NCBI GenBank assembly: GCA_039980455.1
Contig: JBDXCG010000003.1
Coordinates: 1,550,001-1,614,000 of the forward strand
DNA length: 64,000 bases
Reading direction: 5' to 3'
Origin: CALINF01 sp039980455
GTDB taxonomy: Bacteria; Pseudomonadota; Gammaproteobacteria; Pseudomonadales; Halieaceae
Part shown: positions 25,731 through 33,661 of the stretch, piece by piece
How the letters are laid out: the number at the start of each line of letters is the position of its first letter
How positions within the stretch are numbered: the first letter of the stretch is position 1
Position numbers and translations under genes: made by a program
The notes under the pieces: model-generated
What the model was told of the DNA's origin: nothing
Database searches by the model: none
The model's input: the letters and a program-made list of their open reading frames with translations, nothing else

Positions 25731-25826
25731 TGAACACTCTCTAGAGGAGGTCCTGCTATTGATTCCGCAGGAACAAGTCGGTACAAAGGAACGCAGTATA
25801 CGTCAGCGAGACGCCTCCCAAAACCC

Positions 25827-26630
25827 ATGTCTGCGAACCTTCTAGCACTTATCGCCGCACTGGCGTACTTGACCGCAGCCGGCGTGCAATTGCTGTCCAC
25901 TGCCAGGGGCAAAAAAGGCCTAAGCCGGAGTATGGCCGTGATGGCATTAATTGCCATCTCCTGCCATGGCGTGGCCACCTGGGCCGCCGTGTTCGCTGGC
26001 CCGGGATCAGATTTTGGCATTTATAAGGTGACCTCACTCACCTTCCTGGTCGTCAATATCGCCTGCCTCATGCTACAAACACGCAGGCCTTTGCAGAATT
26101 TGCTCATCGCACTGTTTCCGCTATCAGCGCTGGCGGTATTGTTAGCTGCGTTTGGGCCTTCTACAGGTGAGAGCCAGCAGGACCTGGGCGTTGGTATGAG
26201 CCTGCACATCGGCAGCTCAATACTCGCCTACGCCTTGCTAACACTTGCTGCAGTGCAGGCAGCGCTGGTAGCGATACAGGATCACCAGCTGAAGAATCGA
26301 CATACGCGCGGCATCGTGCAGGTACTGCCGCCGCTGCAACTGATGGAAGCAATGCTATTTGAGCTGGTGTGGGTTGGGGTCATTCTGCTGAGCATTGCCA
26401 TTGGCAGTGGCCTGGTGTTCGTAGACGACATATTCGCCCAGCACCTGGTGCACAAATCGGTGCTATCCATCGTGGCATGGGTGTTACTCACTATCCTGTT
26501 ATGGGGTCGTCACCAGCTAGGTTGGCGCGCACAAACAGCGGCCAAATTTACCTTGGCAGGGTTCATCTTGCTGATGATCGGTTTTCTGGGGTCCAAATTA
26601 GTGCTCGAACTGGTGCTACAGCGCACCTGA
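25827..26630 (+). CDS. ypjD: Inner-membrane protein YpjD, CcsA/CcmC-like
   Basis: The 267-residue protein has about eight hydrophobic segments and belongs to the cytochrome c assembly (CcsA/HemX-like) superfamily. GMSLHIGSSILAYALLTLAA near residue 125 and HKSVLSIVAWVLLTILL near residue 213 contain histidines in the places where the family may bind haem. Family members next to ffh are known as YpjD. The physiological role of this branch is unclear. It is divergent from ffh with 96 bases between, and the CNNM/CorC-type gene follows on the same strand. Confidence 0.85.
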   Translation: MSANLLALIAALAYLTAAGVQLLSTARGKKGLSRSMAVMALIAISCHGVATWAAVFAGPGSDFGIYKVTSLTFLVVNIACLMLQTRRPLQNLLIALFPLSALAVLLAAFGPSTGESQQDLGVGMSLHIGSSILAYALLTLAAVQAALVAIQDHQLKNRHTRGIVQVLPPLQLMEAMLFELVWVGVILLSIAIGSGLVFVDDIFAQHLVHKSVLSIVAWVLLTILLWGRHQLGWRAQTAAKFTLAGFILLMIGFLGSKLVLELVLQRT

Positions 26631-26702
26631 TTTGCCCCTTGCTCCACTGATCATTTTTCTTCAAGATACCGACTCAGTAACTACCGAAGGTACACACCTC
26701 TC

Positions 26703-27977
26703 TTGAACGAAGCACCGCTGGGTCTTCTTTTCTCGGTATTAGCAGCTCTTATTCTCGTGTCCGGTTTTTTCTCCAGTTCGGAGACCGGCATGATGTCGCT
26801 CAATCGCTACCGGCTAAAACACCTTAAAAAGCAAAAAAATCGAGGAGCGCGCCGCGCCAGCAAACTTCTGGAAAGGCCGGACAGACTCATTGGGTTGATA
26901 CTCATCGGGAACAACCTGGTGAATATTGCAGCGTCCGCGTTAGCCACTGTCATTGCAATCAGGCTCTATGGCGATGCAGGCATCGTGGTCGCTACCGTTT
27001 TGCTGACGTTAGTTATCCTGATTTTTGCCGAGATCACGCCAAAAACCATCGCCGCTCTCTACCCGGAAAAAGTGGCGTTCCCTGCGAGTTTCGTATTATG
27101 GCTACTGATGAAGCTCATGCTTCCATTGGTGATAGCCGTCAATGGAATCACCAACGGCCTGTTAAAGCTGTTGGGGTTTGACCCGTCCAAACAGAATGAC
27201 GAGCGAGTATCTGCGGAAGAATTACGCACGATAGTGACAGAGTCTGGCCAGCTGATTCCCACCCGACACCGTGGCATGCTCGTGAACATTCTCGACCTGG
27301 AGGAGGTCTCCGTCGACGATATCATGGTGCCCCGAAACGAGGTGTACGGTATCGACCTGGACGACAGTGACGATGAAATTCTGCATTGCCTGAAGACCAG
27401 CTCGCACACGATGCTCCCTGTTTGGCGCGACGACATCAACGATCTTGTAGGCGTACTCCATCTGCGCAATATCAGCCGCGTAATTTCTGATCGGGGCCTG
27501 GATCGCGCCGCGCTAGAAAGTGAGATGGACAAGCCCTACTTCATCCCAGAAAGCACTCCGCTGCATACTCAGCTGCTCAACTTCCAGAAAAAGAAAACCC
27601 GTGTGGCGATCGTGGTGGATGAATACGGTGAGGTGATCGGTATAGTCGCGCTGGCTGACATACTGGAAGAAATAGTCGGGGAGTTTACATCTAATCTGCA
27701 GGATTCTACCGACAACATCTTCCCCCAACGCGATGGCAGCTTCATCATTGCGGGAACAGAAAACATTCGCGACATCAATCGCCACCTCAAGTGGGAGCTA
27801 CCCACCGATGGACCGAAAACACTGAGTGGCCTGATTCTTGAAACACTGGAGCTCTTTCCAGAGGCTAACGCTGGAATAGATATTGATGGGTACTTACTTG
27901 AAATCCTGGAATTGCAGGGGAATGTGGTGCAGGCAGTAAAAGCCCTGCCCCGGCTTACCCCAGACGAATCGGATTAG
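26703..27977 (+). CDS. CNNM/CorC-type membrane protein (HlyC/CorC family, CorB-like)
   Basis: The protein has 424 residues and starts at a TTG codon. An N-terminal DUF21/CNNM membrane domain (about 1-180, with SGFFSSSETGMMSLNRYRL and FAEITPKTIAALYPEKVAF) is followed by a CBS pair (about 195-320; VDDIMVPRNEVYGIDLDD and KKTRVAIVVDEYGEVIGIVA) and a C-terminal CorC_HlyC domain (about 335-415). The family is linked to magnesium and cobalt homeostasis, including Mg export. It corresponds to YfjD/CorB beside ypjD in enterobacteria. The 3' end overlaps the convergent DUF1289 gene by 23 bases. Confidence 0.92.
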   Translation: MNEAPLGLLFSVLAALILVSGFFSSSETGMMSLNRYRLKHLKKQKNRGARRASKLLERPDRLIGLILIGNNLVNIAASALATVIAIRLYGDAGIVVATVLLTLVILIFAEITPKTIAALYPEKVAFPASFVLWLLMKLMLPLVIAVNGITNGLLKLLGFDPSKQNDERVSAEELRTIVTESGQLIPTRHRGMLVNILDLEEVSVDDIMVPRNEVYGIDLDDSDDEILHCLKTSSHTMLPVWRDDINDLVGVLHLRNISRVISDRGLDRAALESEMDKPYFIPESTPLHTQLLNFQKKKTRVAIVVDEYGEVIGIVALADILEEIVGEFTSNLQDSTDNIFPQRDGSFIIAGTENIRDINRHLKWELPTDGPKTLSGLILETLELFPEANAGIDIDGYLLEILELQGNVVQAVKALPRLTPDESD

Positions 27978-28146
27978 CCAATCGCATGCGCTCACGCGCG
28001 CGCTCCAAAATCGCCTCTTTCTCTTTTTCATCTGCCAAAAACCAGTCCGTGATTTCGTCTGCACTGCGATAACAACCTATGCAGATGTCATCGACGTCCA
28101 GCGCGCAAATCGATACACACGGCGAACGGGGCTCGATCTCACTCAC
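27955..28146 (-). CDS. DUF1289 small cysteine-motif protein
   Basis: The 63 residues match the DUF1289 pattern: SPCVSICALDVDDICIGC gives CxxxC and CxxC cysteines that could hold a metal or Fe-S cluster, followed by YRSADEITDWF. No function is established for the family. It overlaps the gamma carbonic anhydrase gene upstream by 4 bases, so the two are translationally coupled, and its 3' end overlaps corB. Confidence 0.88.
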   Translation of the reverse strand: MSEIEPRSPCVSICALDVDDICIGCYRSADEITDWFLADEKEKEAILERARERMRLANPIRLG

Positions 28147-28667
28147 TCCTGAGGCTCCAGCAACTGAGTGTACCGCGCGGCATTGCTGACATAGTGATCA
28201 GCATTGTGCATGAGACCCAGCTGTTGTTCAGGGCTCAGTGTGGTTTTGATTTTCGCGGGAGATCCCAGAACGAGACTGCCATCTGGGATTTCCATGCCCT
28301 CGGTCACCAACGCATTAGCACCAATCAGGCAGCCTTTCCCAACTTTCGCGCCATTGAGCACCACCGCGTTGATCCCTACCAGAGTACCGTCCCCTATCGT
28401 ACAGCCGTGCAGCATCGCGCTATGACCAACAGTGACGTTCTCACCCACAATAGTAGGGAAGCCCGGATCAGCATGAATCACTGCGCCGTCCTGGATATTA
28501 CTACCTGCTCCAATTTCCAGACGCTCGGCGTCGCCTCGCAGTACGCAGCTGAACCAGATGCTACTGTTTTCATACATCGTAACATCGCCAATAACTGCAG
28601 CATTAGGCGCGATGAAATGTCCCTCACCTACCAGTTTTACCTGCTTGTCACCCAAGCTGTATTTCAT
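28143..28667 (-). CDS. Gamma-carbonic-anhydrase-family protein
   Basis: The 174 residues fold as a left-handed beta helix, with hexapeptide repeats visible as GDVTMYENSSIWFSC, IGAGSNIQDGAVIHAD, VGENVTVGHSAMLHG and CTIGDGTLVGINAVVLNG. The three metal histidines of the family can be placed at HADPG, VGHSAML and LHGC. This is the YrdA/CaiE-like branch; many members have weak or no carbonic anhydrase activity, so the reaction is uncertain. It is flanked by NUDIX and DUF1289 genes in the same direction. Confidence 0.88.
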   Translation of the reverse strand: MKYSLGDKQVKLVGEGHFIAPNAAVIGDVTMYENSSIWFSCVLRGDAERLEIGAGSNIQDGAVIHADPGFPTIVGENVTVGHSAMLHGCTIGDGTLVGINAVVLNGAKVGKGCLIGANALVTEGMEIPDGSLVLGSPAKIKTTLSPEQQLGLMHNADHYVSNAARYTQLLEPQE

Positions 28668-28684
28668 GCGCTCTCACTCCGTTA

Positions 28685-29266
28685 TCACTCTAATTTGAGC
28701 CCTGCATCGTAAGCCACGTTCGCGAGCTGTGCCAGTACCGCAGCGGTCACGCCCCAGATCGTATCGCCGGGCATCGTGTAATGCGCTACCTGCCGCTGCA
28801 CCGTACCATCGCTCATTGTCTCCAGGCGAAACACGTCGGGGTCGGCAAAGGCTTCCAAGTGCATCAGGAACACGCTGTCGAACTCACCGCTATCGACTAT
28901 TAGCTCTGGGGTCGCAGGCACCATCGCCACACAAGGATGTACTTCAAATCCTGTACGCGTCATCAGAGGGCTCAGTTCACCCAGAGGGTGCACGTCCTCA
29001 TAAATAATGCCTACTTCCTCGTGCGCCTCTCTGCGCGCTGTTACCCACGGAGAGCTATCCTCAGGCTCTCGCTTACCCCCTGGAAATGCAACCTCTCCCG
29101 GGTGGTGCTGAAGATGAGCGGCTCTACGTCCCAACACAACCCTGGGCTGCTCTTCATCGGTCAAGGCTACCAATACCGCAGCCTGGGGCGCACTGGAATC
29201 ATCCCAAGCCAAGCCATCTAATGGCAGCCGGTTTGCCAGTCGCGTAATCACCGCCGGTGTCAGCAC
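28685..29266 (-). CDS. NUDIX hydrolase, probable CoA pyrophosphatase
   Basis: The 193 residues contain a full Nudix box, GGKREPEDSSPWVTARREAH followed by EEVGI, and the upstream strand VLGRRAAHLQHHPGEVAFPG, which is typical of the NudL/CoAse group that cleaves coenzyme A or its thioesters to phosphopantetheine and 3',5'-ADP. The gene follows tgt by 22 bases on the same strand. Substrate assignment is by subfamily resemblance. Confidence 0.87.
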   Translation of the reverse strand: MLTPAVITRLANRLPLDGLAWDDSSAPQAAVLVALTDEEQPRVVLGRRAAHLQHHPGEVAFPGGKREPEDSSPWVTARREAHEEVGIIYEDVHPLGELSPLMTRTGFEVHPCVAMVPATPELIVDSGEFDSVFLMHLEAFADPDVFRLETMSDGTVQRQVAHYTMPGDTIWGVTAAVLAQLANVAYDAGLKLE

Positions 29267-29288
29267 TGACTGCTCTCCCGACTAGACA

Positions 29289-30410
29289 TCACACTCCTTG
29301 AGCCTGTATGTCATAGAAAGATTCGGCAAAATTATCCAGGGTGCCATTTTCAATCGCCTGTCGAATACCTTCCATATGCTGCTGATAGAAATACAAATTG
29401 TGGATAGTGTTGAGCTGCGAGCCCAGTATCTCGTTGCATTTGTCCAGATGATGAAGATACGCCCGCGAGAAGTTGCTACACGTGTAGCAGTCGCAGTTTT
29501 CATCCAGCGGGAGAGTGCTGGTTTTGTGGCGGGCATTACGTAATTTGAGCTGCCCACGTGAGGTAAAAATGTTTCCGTTGCGCGCATTGCGCGTTGGCAT
29601 CACGCAATCAAACATATCCACACCACGGCGCACACCTTCAAGAAGGTCTGCGGGCGTTCCCACCCCCATCAGATAACGTGGCTTGTCCTTAGGCATGATG
29701 GGTTGCATCACATCGAGTACGGCCATCATCTCATTCTTTGGCTCGCCCACCGACAGACCACCAATCGCATAGCCGTCGAAACCTATGTCTTCCAGGCCTT
29801 CGAGGGAGAGCTTGCGCAGAGATTCGTGCATACCACCCTGAATAATGCCGAACAGCGCTGCTGAATTATCGCCATGCGCTGCTTTGCTACGCGACGCCCA
29901 GCGCAGTGATAACTCCATGGAGCGCTGCGCTTCGTCGAGCGTCGCAGGATACGGCGTGCACTCGTCGAAGATCATGACGATATCGCTACCAAGGCTGTGT
30001 TGTATTGCCATGGATTTTTCCGGGTCAAGAAATACGCGCGCGCCGTCTACAGGAGACTGAAACTTGACCCCCTCTTCGGTAATCTTGCGCATATCACCCA
30101 GGCTAAACACCTGAAAGCCACCGGAGTCTGTAAGGATAGGGCCATCCCAGCCCATAAAATCATGTAAATCGCCGTGCTGTTCAATGATATCGGTACCGGG
30201 GCGTAGCCACAGATGAAACGTATTACCCAGAATAATCTCAGCGCCAATCGCCTTGATATCACGCGGTAACATGCCTTTCACCGTGCCATAAGTACCCACC
30301 GGCATAAATGCGGGCGTCTCTACCGAACCACGTGGAAACGTCAATCGACCCCGACGAGCCGCCCCATCGGCTCCCAGCTGAGTAAACTGCATACGGCACT
30401 CGCGGCTCAC
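29289..30410 (-). CDS. tgt: tRNA-guanine transglycosylase
   Basis: Tgt exchanges G34 for preQ1 in tRNAs with GUN anticodons during queuosine synthesis. GTG 30410 overlaps the queA stop by 4 bases and has GGGAG 5 bases upstream; an ATG 6 codons later is a possible alternative start. Catalytic regions include SGGFQVFSLGDMRKITEEGV, GVRRGVDMFDCVMPTRNARN and the zinc site CDCYTCSNFSRAYLHHL. The length of 373 is usual. It is the second gene after queA. yajC, which often follows tgt, is absent here. Confidence 0.97.
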   Translation of the reverse strand: MSRECRMQFTQLGADGAARRGRLTFPRGSVETPAFMPVGTYGTVKGMLPRDIKAIGAEIILGNTFHLWLRPGTDIIEQHGDLHDFMGWDGPILTDSGGFQVFSLGDMRKITEEGVKFQSPVDGARVFLDPEKSMAIQHSLGSDIVMIFDECTPYPATLDEAQRSMELSLRWASRSKAAHGDNSAALFGIIQGGMHESLRKLSLEGLEDIGFDGYAIGGLSVGEPKNEMMAVLDVMQPIMPKDKPRYLMGVGTPADLLEGVRRGVDMFDCVMPTRNARNGNIFTSRGQLKLRNARHKTSTLPLDENCDCYTCSNFSRAYLHHLDKCNEILGSQLNTIHNLYFYQQHMEGIRQAIENGTLDNFAESFYDIQAQGV

Positions 30411-31480
30411 AATGGCTCCCGATTAGCTGGATTGACAGTGATAAACATGGCATCTCCGTAACTGAAAAATCGATATCGTTCGGCGATTGCCGCTGCATAG
30501 GCTCGCAGTATAGCTGTACGCTCAGCAAACGCACTGACCAGCATAATGAGCGTGGATTCGGGGAGGTGAAAGTTGGTAATCATGGCATCCACACAGCGGA
30601 ATCGATAACCGGGGTAGATAAAAATGCGAGTATCACCGTAAAAAGGCTGGAGACCATCATCGCCTTGGCTTGCAGACTCCAATGAACGTACTGCGGTGGT
30701 TCCCACCGCAATCACTCGGCCACCGCGAGTACGAGTTTCGTGTACAGCCTGACAGAGCGCTTCATCTACTTGTACAAACTCGGCGTGCATCTCGTGCGCC
30801 TCGATCTCGTCAACCCGCACTGGCTGGAAGGTACCAGCGCCAACATGCAAGGTTACCGTTGCCCGTGATACACCACGCTCCTCTAACTGGGCGAGCATCT
30901 CCTGACTGAAATGTAAGCCTGCCGTAGGCGCTGCCACCGCGCCATCCTTAGCAGCAAACACTGTTTGATAGCGGTCGCGATCCAGCACAGAGTCTTCACG
31001 TTCGATGTAGGGTGGCAGTGGCATATGGCCGATATCGTTGAGGATCTCTAGCAGTGATTGCTTGTCTGGAGCTTCGAGCAGAAACAGAGCGCCCTCCCTG
31101 CCGGTCACGACAAGCTCGTGCTCACCCGTCGGTGCTTGACCCTCCTCACGGGCAAGCGCAATACGAGCCCCCGGCTTCGGGGACTTACTACTGCGAATAT
31201 GCGCGAGCGCAGTATGTGTGCCTGTGACACGCTCGATGAGAATCTCGAGCTTCCCGCCTGTCTCTTTCTGACCCCACAAGCGCGCAGGTATCACGCGCGT
31301 ATCGTTGAAGACCAACAAATCGTTCGGACGTACGAACTCAAGCAGGTCTGTGAAAATGCCGTGTGCTACGGACCCAGTTTCTCCATCTAACGACAATAGT
31401 CGGCTCGCACTGCGTTCGGGCAATGGATGCTGAGCTATCAGCTCATCTGGCAGGTCATATGAGAAATCTGTGCGATTCAT
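30407..31480 (-). CDS. queA: S-adenosylmethionine:tRNA ribosyltransferase-isomerase
   Basis: QueA transfers and isomerises the ribosyl part of SAM onto preQ1-tRNA to form epoxyqueuosine. The 357-residue protein begins DFSYDLPDELIAQHPLPERS and contains DLLVFNDTRVIPARLWG, AAPTAGLHFSQEMLAQL, HVGAGTFQPVRVDEIEAHEM and FHLPESTLIMLVSAFA, all conserved. tgt follows with a 4-base overlap. An intrinsic terminator lies just upstream of its start, so queA must have its own promoter within or before that short gap, or depend on read-through. Confidence 0.98.
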   Translation of the reverse strand: MNRTDFSYDLPDELIAQHPLPERSASRLLSLDGETGSVAHGIFTDLLEFVRPNDLLVFNDTRVIPARLWGQKETGGKLEILIERVTGTHTALAHIRSSKSPKPGARIALAREEGQAPTGEHELVVTGREGALFLLEAPDKQSLLEILNDIGHMPLPPYIEREDSVLDRDRYQTVFAAKDGAVAAPTAGLHFSQEMLAQLEERGVSRATVTLHVGAGTFQPVRVDEIEAHEMHAEFVQVDEALCQAVHETRTRGGRVIAVGTTAVRSLESASQGDDGLQPFYGDTRIFIYPGYRFRCVDAMITNFHLPESTLIMLVSAFAERTAILRAYAAAIAERYRFFSYGDAMFITVNPANREPL

Positions 31481-31484
31481 AGCG

Positions 31485-31510
31485 CAAAAAAAGCCGGCGC
31501 GAAGCCGGCT
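31485..31510 (-). terminator. Intrinsic terminator after the small acidic protein gene
   Basis: On the minus strand AGCCGGC, a five-base loop and GCCGGCT are followed by a run of seven T. The hairpin lies 22 bases after the stop of the small acidic gene and about 5 bases before the queA start codon, so it separates the two transcripts or forms a read-through control on queA. Confidence 0.85.
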
Positions 31511-31531
31511 CTCTCTACAAGTAGCGCTAGC

Positions 31532-31810
31532 TTACTTGTCTTCGCTCTCTGGTGCTTCTTCGGCAGGCGTTTCTTCCGCAGCCGCTTCTTCAACAGTCTC
31601 TTCCTCTGCAGCTGCTTCTTCAGCAACTTCTTCAACGGCTGCTTCGGGTTCTGCAGCAACCGATACAGTGATCAACCCTTCTTCAACGAGAATACGTACT
31701 TTCTCTTCGCCGTTTACAGCGCTCTTGCTTGCATCTTCTACAGCGTAACGCTTGTCGCCGCGCTGATAGATGCTGTAATCGTCAGTTTTCTTTACCAGCT
31801 TCATAGCCAT
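31532..31810 (-). CDS. Small conserved protein with Ala/Glu-rich tail
   Basis: The start at 31810 (MAMKLVKKTDDYSIYQRGD) has AAGGAG 9 bases upstream and gives 92 residues. The first 45 residues form a compact domain (KRYAVEDASKSAVNGEEKV, then RILVEEGLI) similar to small proteins seen next to queA or tRNA genes in other gammaproteobacteria, whose function I do not know. From about residue 50 the chain is almost only Ala, Glu, Val and Pro, probably disordered and strongly acidic. It has its own terminator, so it is a monocistronic gene. Confidence 0.75.
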   Translation of the reverse strand: MAMKLVKKTDDYSIYQRGDKRYAVEDASKSAVNGEEKVRILVEEGLITVSVAAEPEAAVEEVAEEAAAEEETVEEAAAEETPAEEAPESEDK

Positions 31811-31928
31811 GATCTTTTCTCCTTGGATACTCAGAAAACCCCTGTAGGGCACGTGTGGGATATCCAACTGTCGCTGGAATCGGCGCGAAGTGTACAGGCA
31901 AATTCAACAGAGGTTAAGGGTAAAATTA

Positions 31929-31956
31929 TTGCACTTTGGGTGCCGGTTGCTATAAT
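31929..31956 (+). promoter_or_regulatory. Promoter of tRNA-Leu
   Basis: TTGCAC at 31929-31934, a 16-base spacer and a perfect TATAAT at 31951-31956 lie 44 bases before the tRNA. The base run after the -10 is CGCGCGGC, a GC-rich discriminator of the kind that makes stable-RNA promoters sensitive to ppGpp. Confidence 0.75.
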
Positions 31957-32000
31957 CGCGCGGCTCTACGAAGGTCGTTCTGCGACAGCCCCCTTTCTAT

Positions 32001-32087
32001 GCCGGAGTGGTGGAATTGGTAGACACGCCGGATTCAAAATCCGGTGCTAGCAATAGCGTGCCGGTTCAAGTCCGGCCTCCGGTACCA
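32001..32087 (+). tRNA. tRNA-Leu (anticodon CAA)
   Basis: The 87-base gene folds as a class II tRNA. The acceptor stem is GCCGGAG with CTCCGGT (first pair G-U), the D arm lies around GGTGGAATTGGTAGACAC, and the anticodon stem CCGGA/TCCGG encloses TTCAAAA with anticodon CAA, reading UUG. The long variable arm is TGCTAGCAATAGCGT, and the T arm is GCCGG-TTCAAGT-CCGGC. The 3' CCA is encoded. No other tRNA is adjacent. Confidence 0.97.
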
Positions 32088-32112
32088 TTTTCACCTGATG
32101 AATCACTACGGC

Positions 32113-33543
32113 TCAGCCGCAAGCAGTACTTGCCTGATGCTCAAGCTTACTCGATTCGCGGCTATCAGCAGGATTGGTACCGCCATCCAGTGCCAAAATA
32201 TTTGAAAGCCCAAGATCGAAACGTAGCTCTCCGGCATCGCAGCGCTCCCGGAGAATTGAAGCCACTGTAATACCACGCTTGATGATGCCTTCTACTTCTT
32301 TTTTGGATAGCCGATAGTTACCACGCACAGCTTCTGCGATCGGTCCAGATTCACGAAAATCATCGCCAAGCGCCTGGACGCGCTTATAGAGCCCATAGTC
32401 GATATGCTGCCAATCTCTGAGCATATCGGTGCGCCACGCATAATTGGCGTACCCCGATCGCACACCCGCATCATTGTCATTGAGCACCGTCACGCGCAAC
32501 TTGATGGCGGATGGGACGTCTGGCTTTTTGGCAGCGGTTTGCAGCTCTTCACCCTGCAGCCAGACCCAGCGCCATAGGTAGTCGATATTTCCTATACGGT
32601 CTTGTTGTTTCAAAATTGAATCGAGAATAACGATCTCGGTAATTTCATGCATCCACCATGCCACCTGAATGGGGCTAATTTCCGCAGGCAGCTGAGCCGC
32701 CACTTTAGGGTCTTTGCGTGACTGTGTTACACCAAAGGCAACCGCTTGCTCCAAAGATAGATTTTGACGTAGAGCCAGAAATGGCGCGGTTTTCTGAAAG
32801 TCTAAATTTTGCCCATCACCCCAGCCAGAAGCCCGGGTACCGTTAACCTCGGCTCCGTAACGGCGCCCTTCCTGCAGTAGGAAAACACCCCACACCCTCT
32901 CATGGTCAGCGGTGAACAATTCACGTCGGTTAGGATAGGCTGTTGGGGCAGCCAGCGCCTTGTCCATCTCCAGCCAGCCCGCATGCAGCATTTTCGTTCG
33001 ATTACCCTGGCTATCGGCCAGGCCGGGGTCGACCACTCGATGATGATAGGCCTCAGCTGGAAACTCTGCTAAAACAGCGACAGGCACCTGTAAGCGCGTC
33101 TCCAGCAATCGGCTGAAATGGTAGTAGAGCAAGCTTGATGGCGCGAAGGTGCCGCTGGTTTCCCTACCATTAAGACTATTCTTGAATATGGCCAACTCTC
33201 TACGAGCCTGATCGCGCGCGTGGCCTCCAATCGCGCAAACCTCTTTCTCAAATGCCGTCGCTTTACCCTGCCACTCGGTGCCTGAAAGATCATAAACAAG
33301 TGCCGCCGGACTGGTGCTCCAAGTCTTGGGACAGAGTGCGACTGAAGAGCTGGTGAAATCTATACCACAGAATTGCTCTTCAGCCGCGCGATCTTCTGCT
33401 GTCGTTATGTTTGCTAACGGAGGAATTACGCGGCATAAAACCCGCTCGCTCCCGCCGGATTCCTCCGCCAGCGCCAAGTGCGAACTTAAACAAAGTGATA
33501 CCAGTAGCGTTGGGAAAGAGCGAAATCTAAATATCATTATCAT
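32113..33543 (-). CDS. Exported protein with atypical-kinase-like motifs
   Basis: I do not recognise the family. The 476 residues start with a signal peptide (hydrophobic stretch 9-26, cleavage near ALA-EE), and cysteines suggest disulfides. Residues 93-104 (GKATAFEKEVCA) could hold an ATP-binding Lys and Glu. Residues 305-321 (VILDSILKQQDRIGNID) resemble the catalytic loop of FAM20/HipA/PI-kinase-like folds (D...DRxxN), and LNDNDAG at 354-360 resembles their metal-binding DxG/DNG element. On that reading it would be a secreted or periplasmic kinase-like protein. This is motif inference only; a catalytically dead or unrelated protein is possible. It is divergent from an exported metallophosphoesterase gene. 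Confidence 0.6.
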   Translation of the reverse strand: MIMIFRFRSFPTLLVSLCLSSHLALAEESGGSERVLCRVIPPLANITTAEDRAAEEQFCGIDFTSSSVALCPKTWSTSPAALVYDLSGTEWQGKATAFEKEVCAIGGHARDQARRELAIFKNSLNGRETSGTFAPSSLLYYHFSRLLETRLQVPVAVLAEFPAEAYHHRVVDPGLADSQGNRTKMLHAGWLEMDKALAAPTAYPNRRELFTADHERVWGVFLLQEGRRYGAEVNGTRASGWGDGQNLDFQKTAPFLALRQNLSLEQAVAFGVTQSRKDPKVAAQLPAEISPIQVAWWMHEITEIVILDSILKQQDRIGNIDYLWRWVWLQGEELQTAAKKPDVPSAIKLRVTVLNDNDAGVRSGYANYAWRTDMLRDWQHIDYGLYKRVQALGDDFRESGPIAEAVRGNYRLSKKEVEGIIKRGITVASILRERCDAGELRFDLGLSNILALDGGTNPADSRESSKLEHQASTACG

Positions 33544-33661
33544 CCTTTACCAGTTAGAACTGGAATTCATTTCCAATTCGTTAAACATAGTAGAACTGAA
33601 TCGGTTTCGCAGTCACACAATGGGTGCCATACTCAACTCGACTATCTGTAAGCGCTATTAC

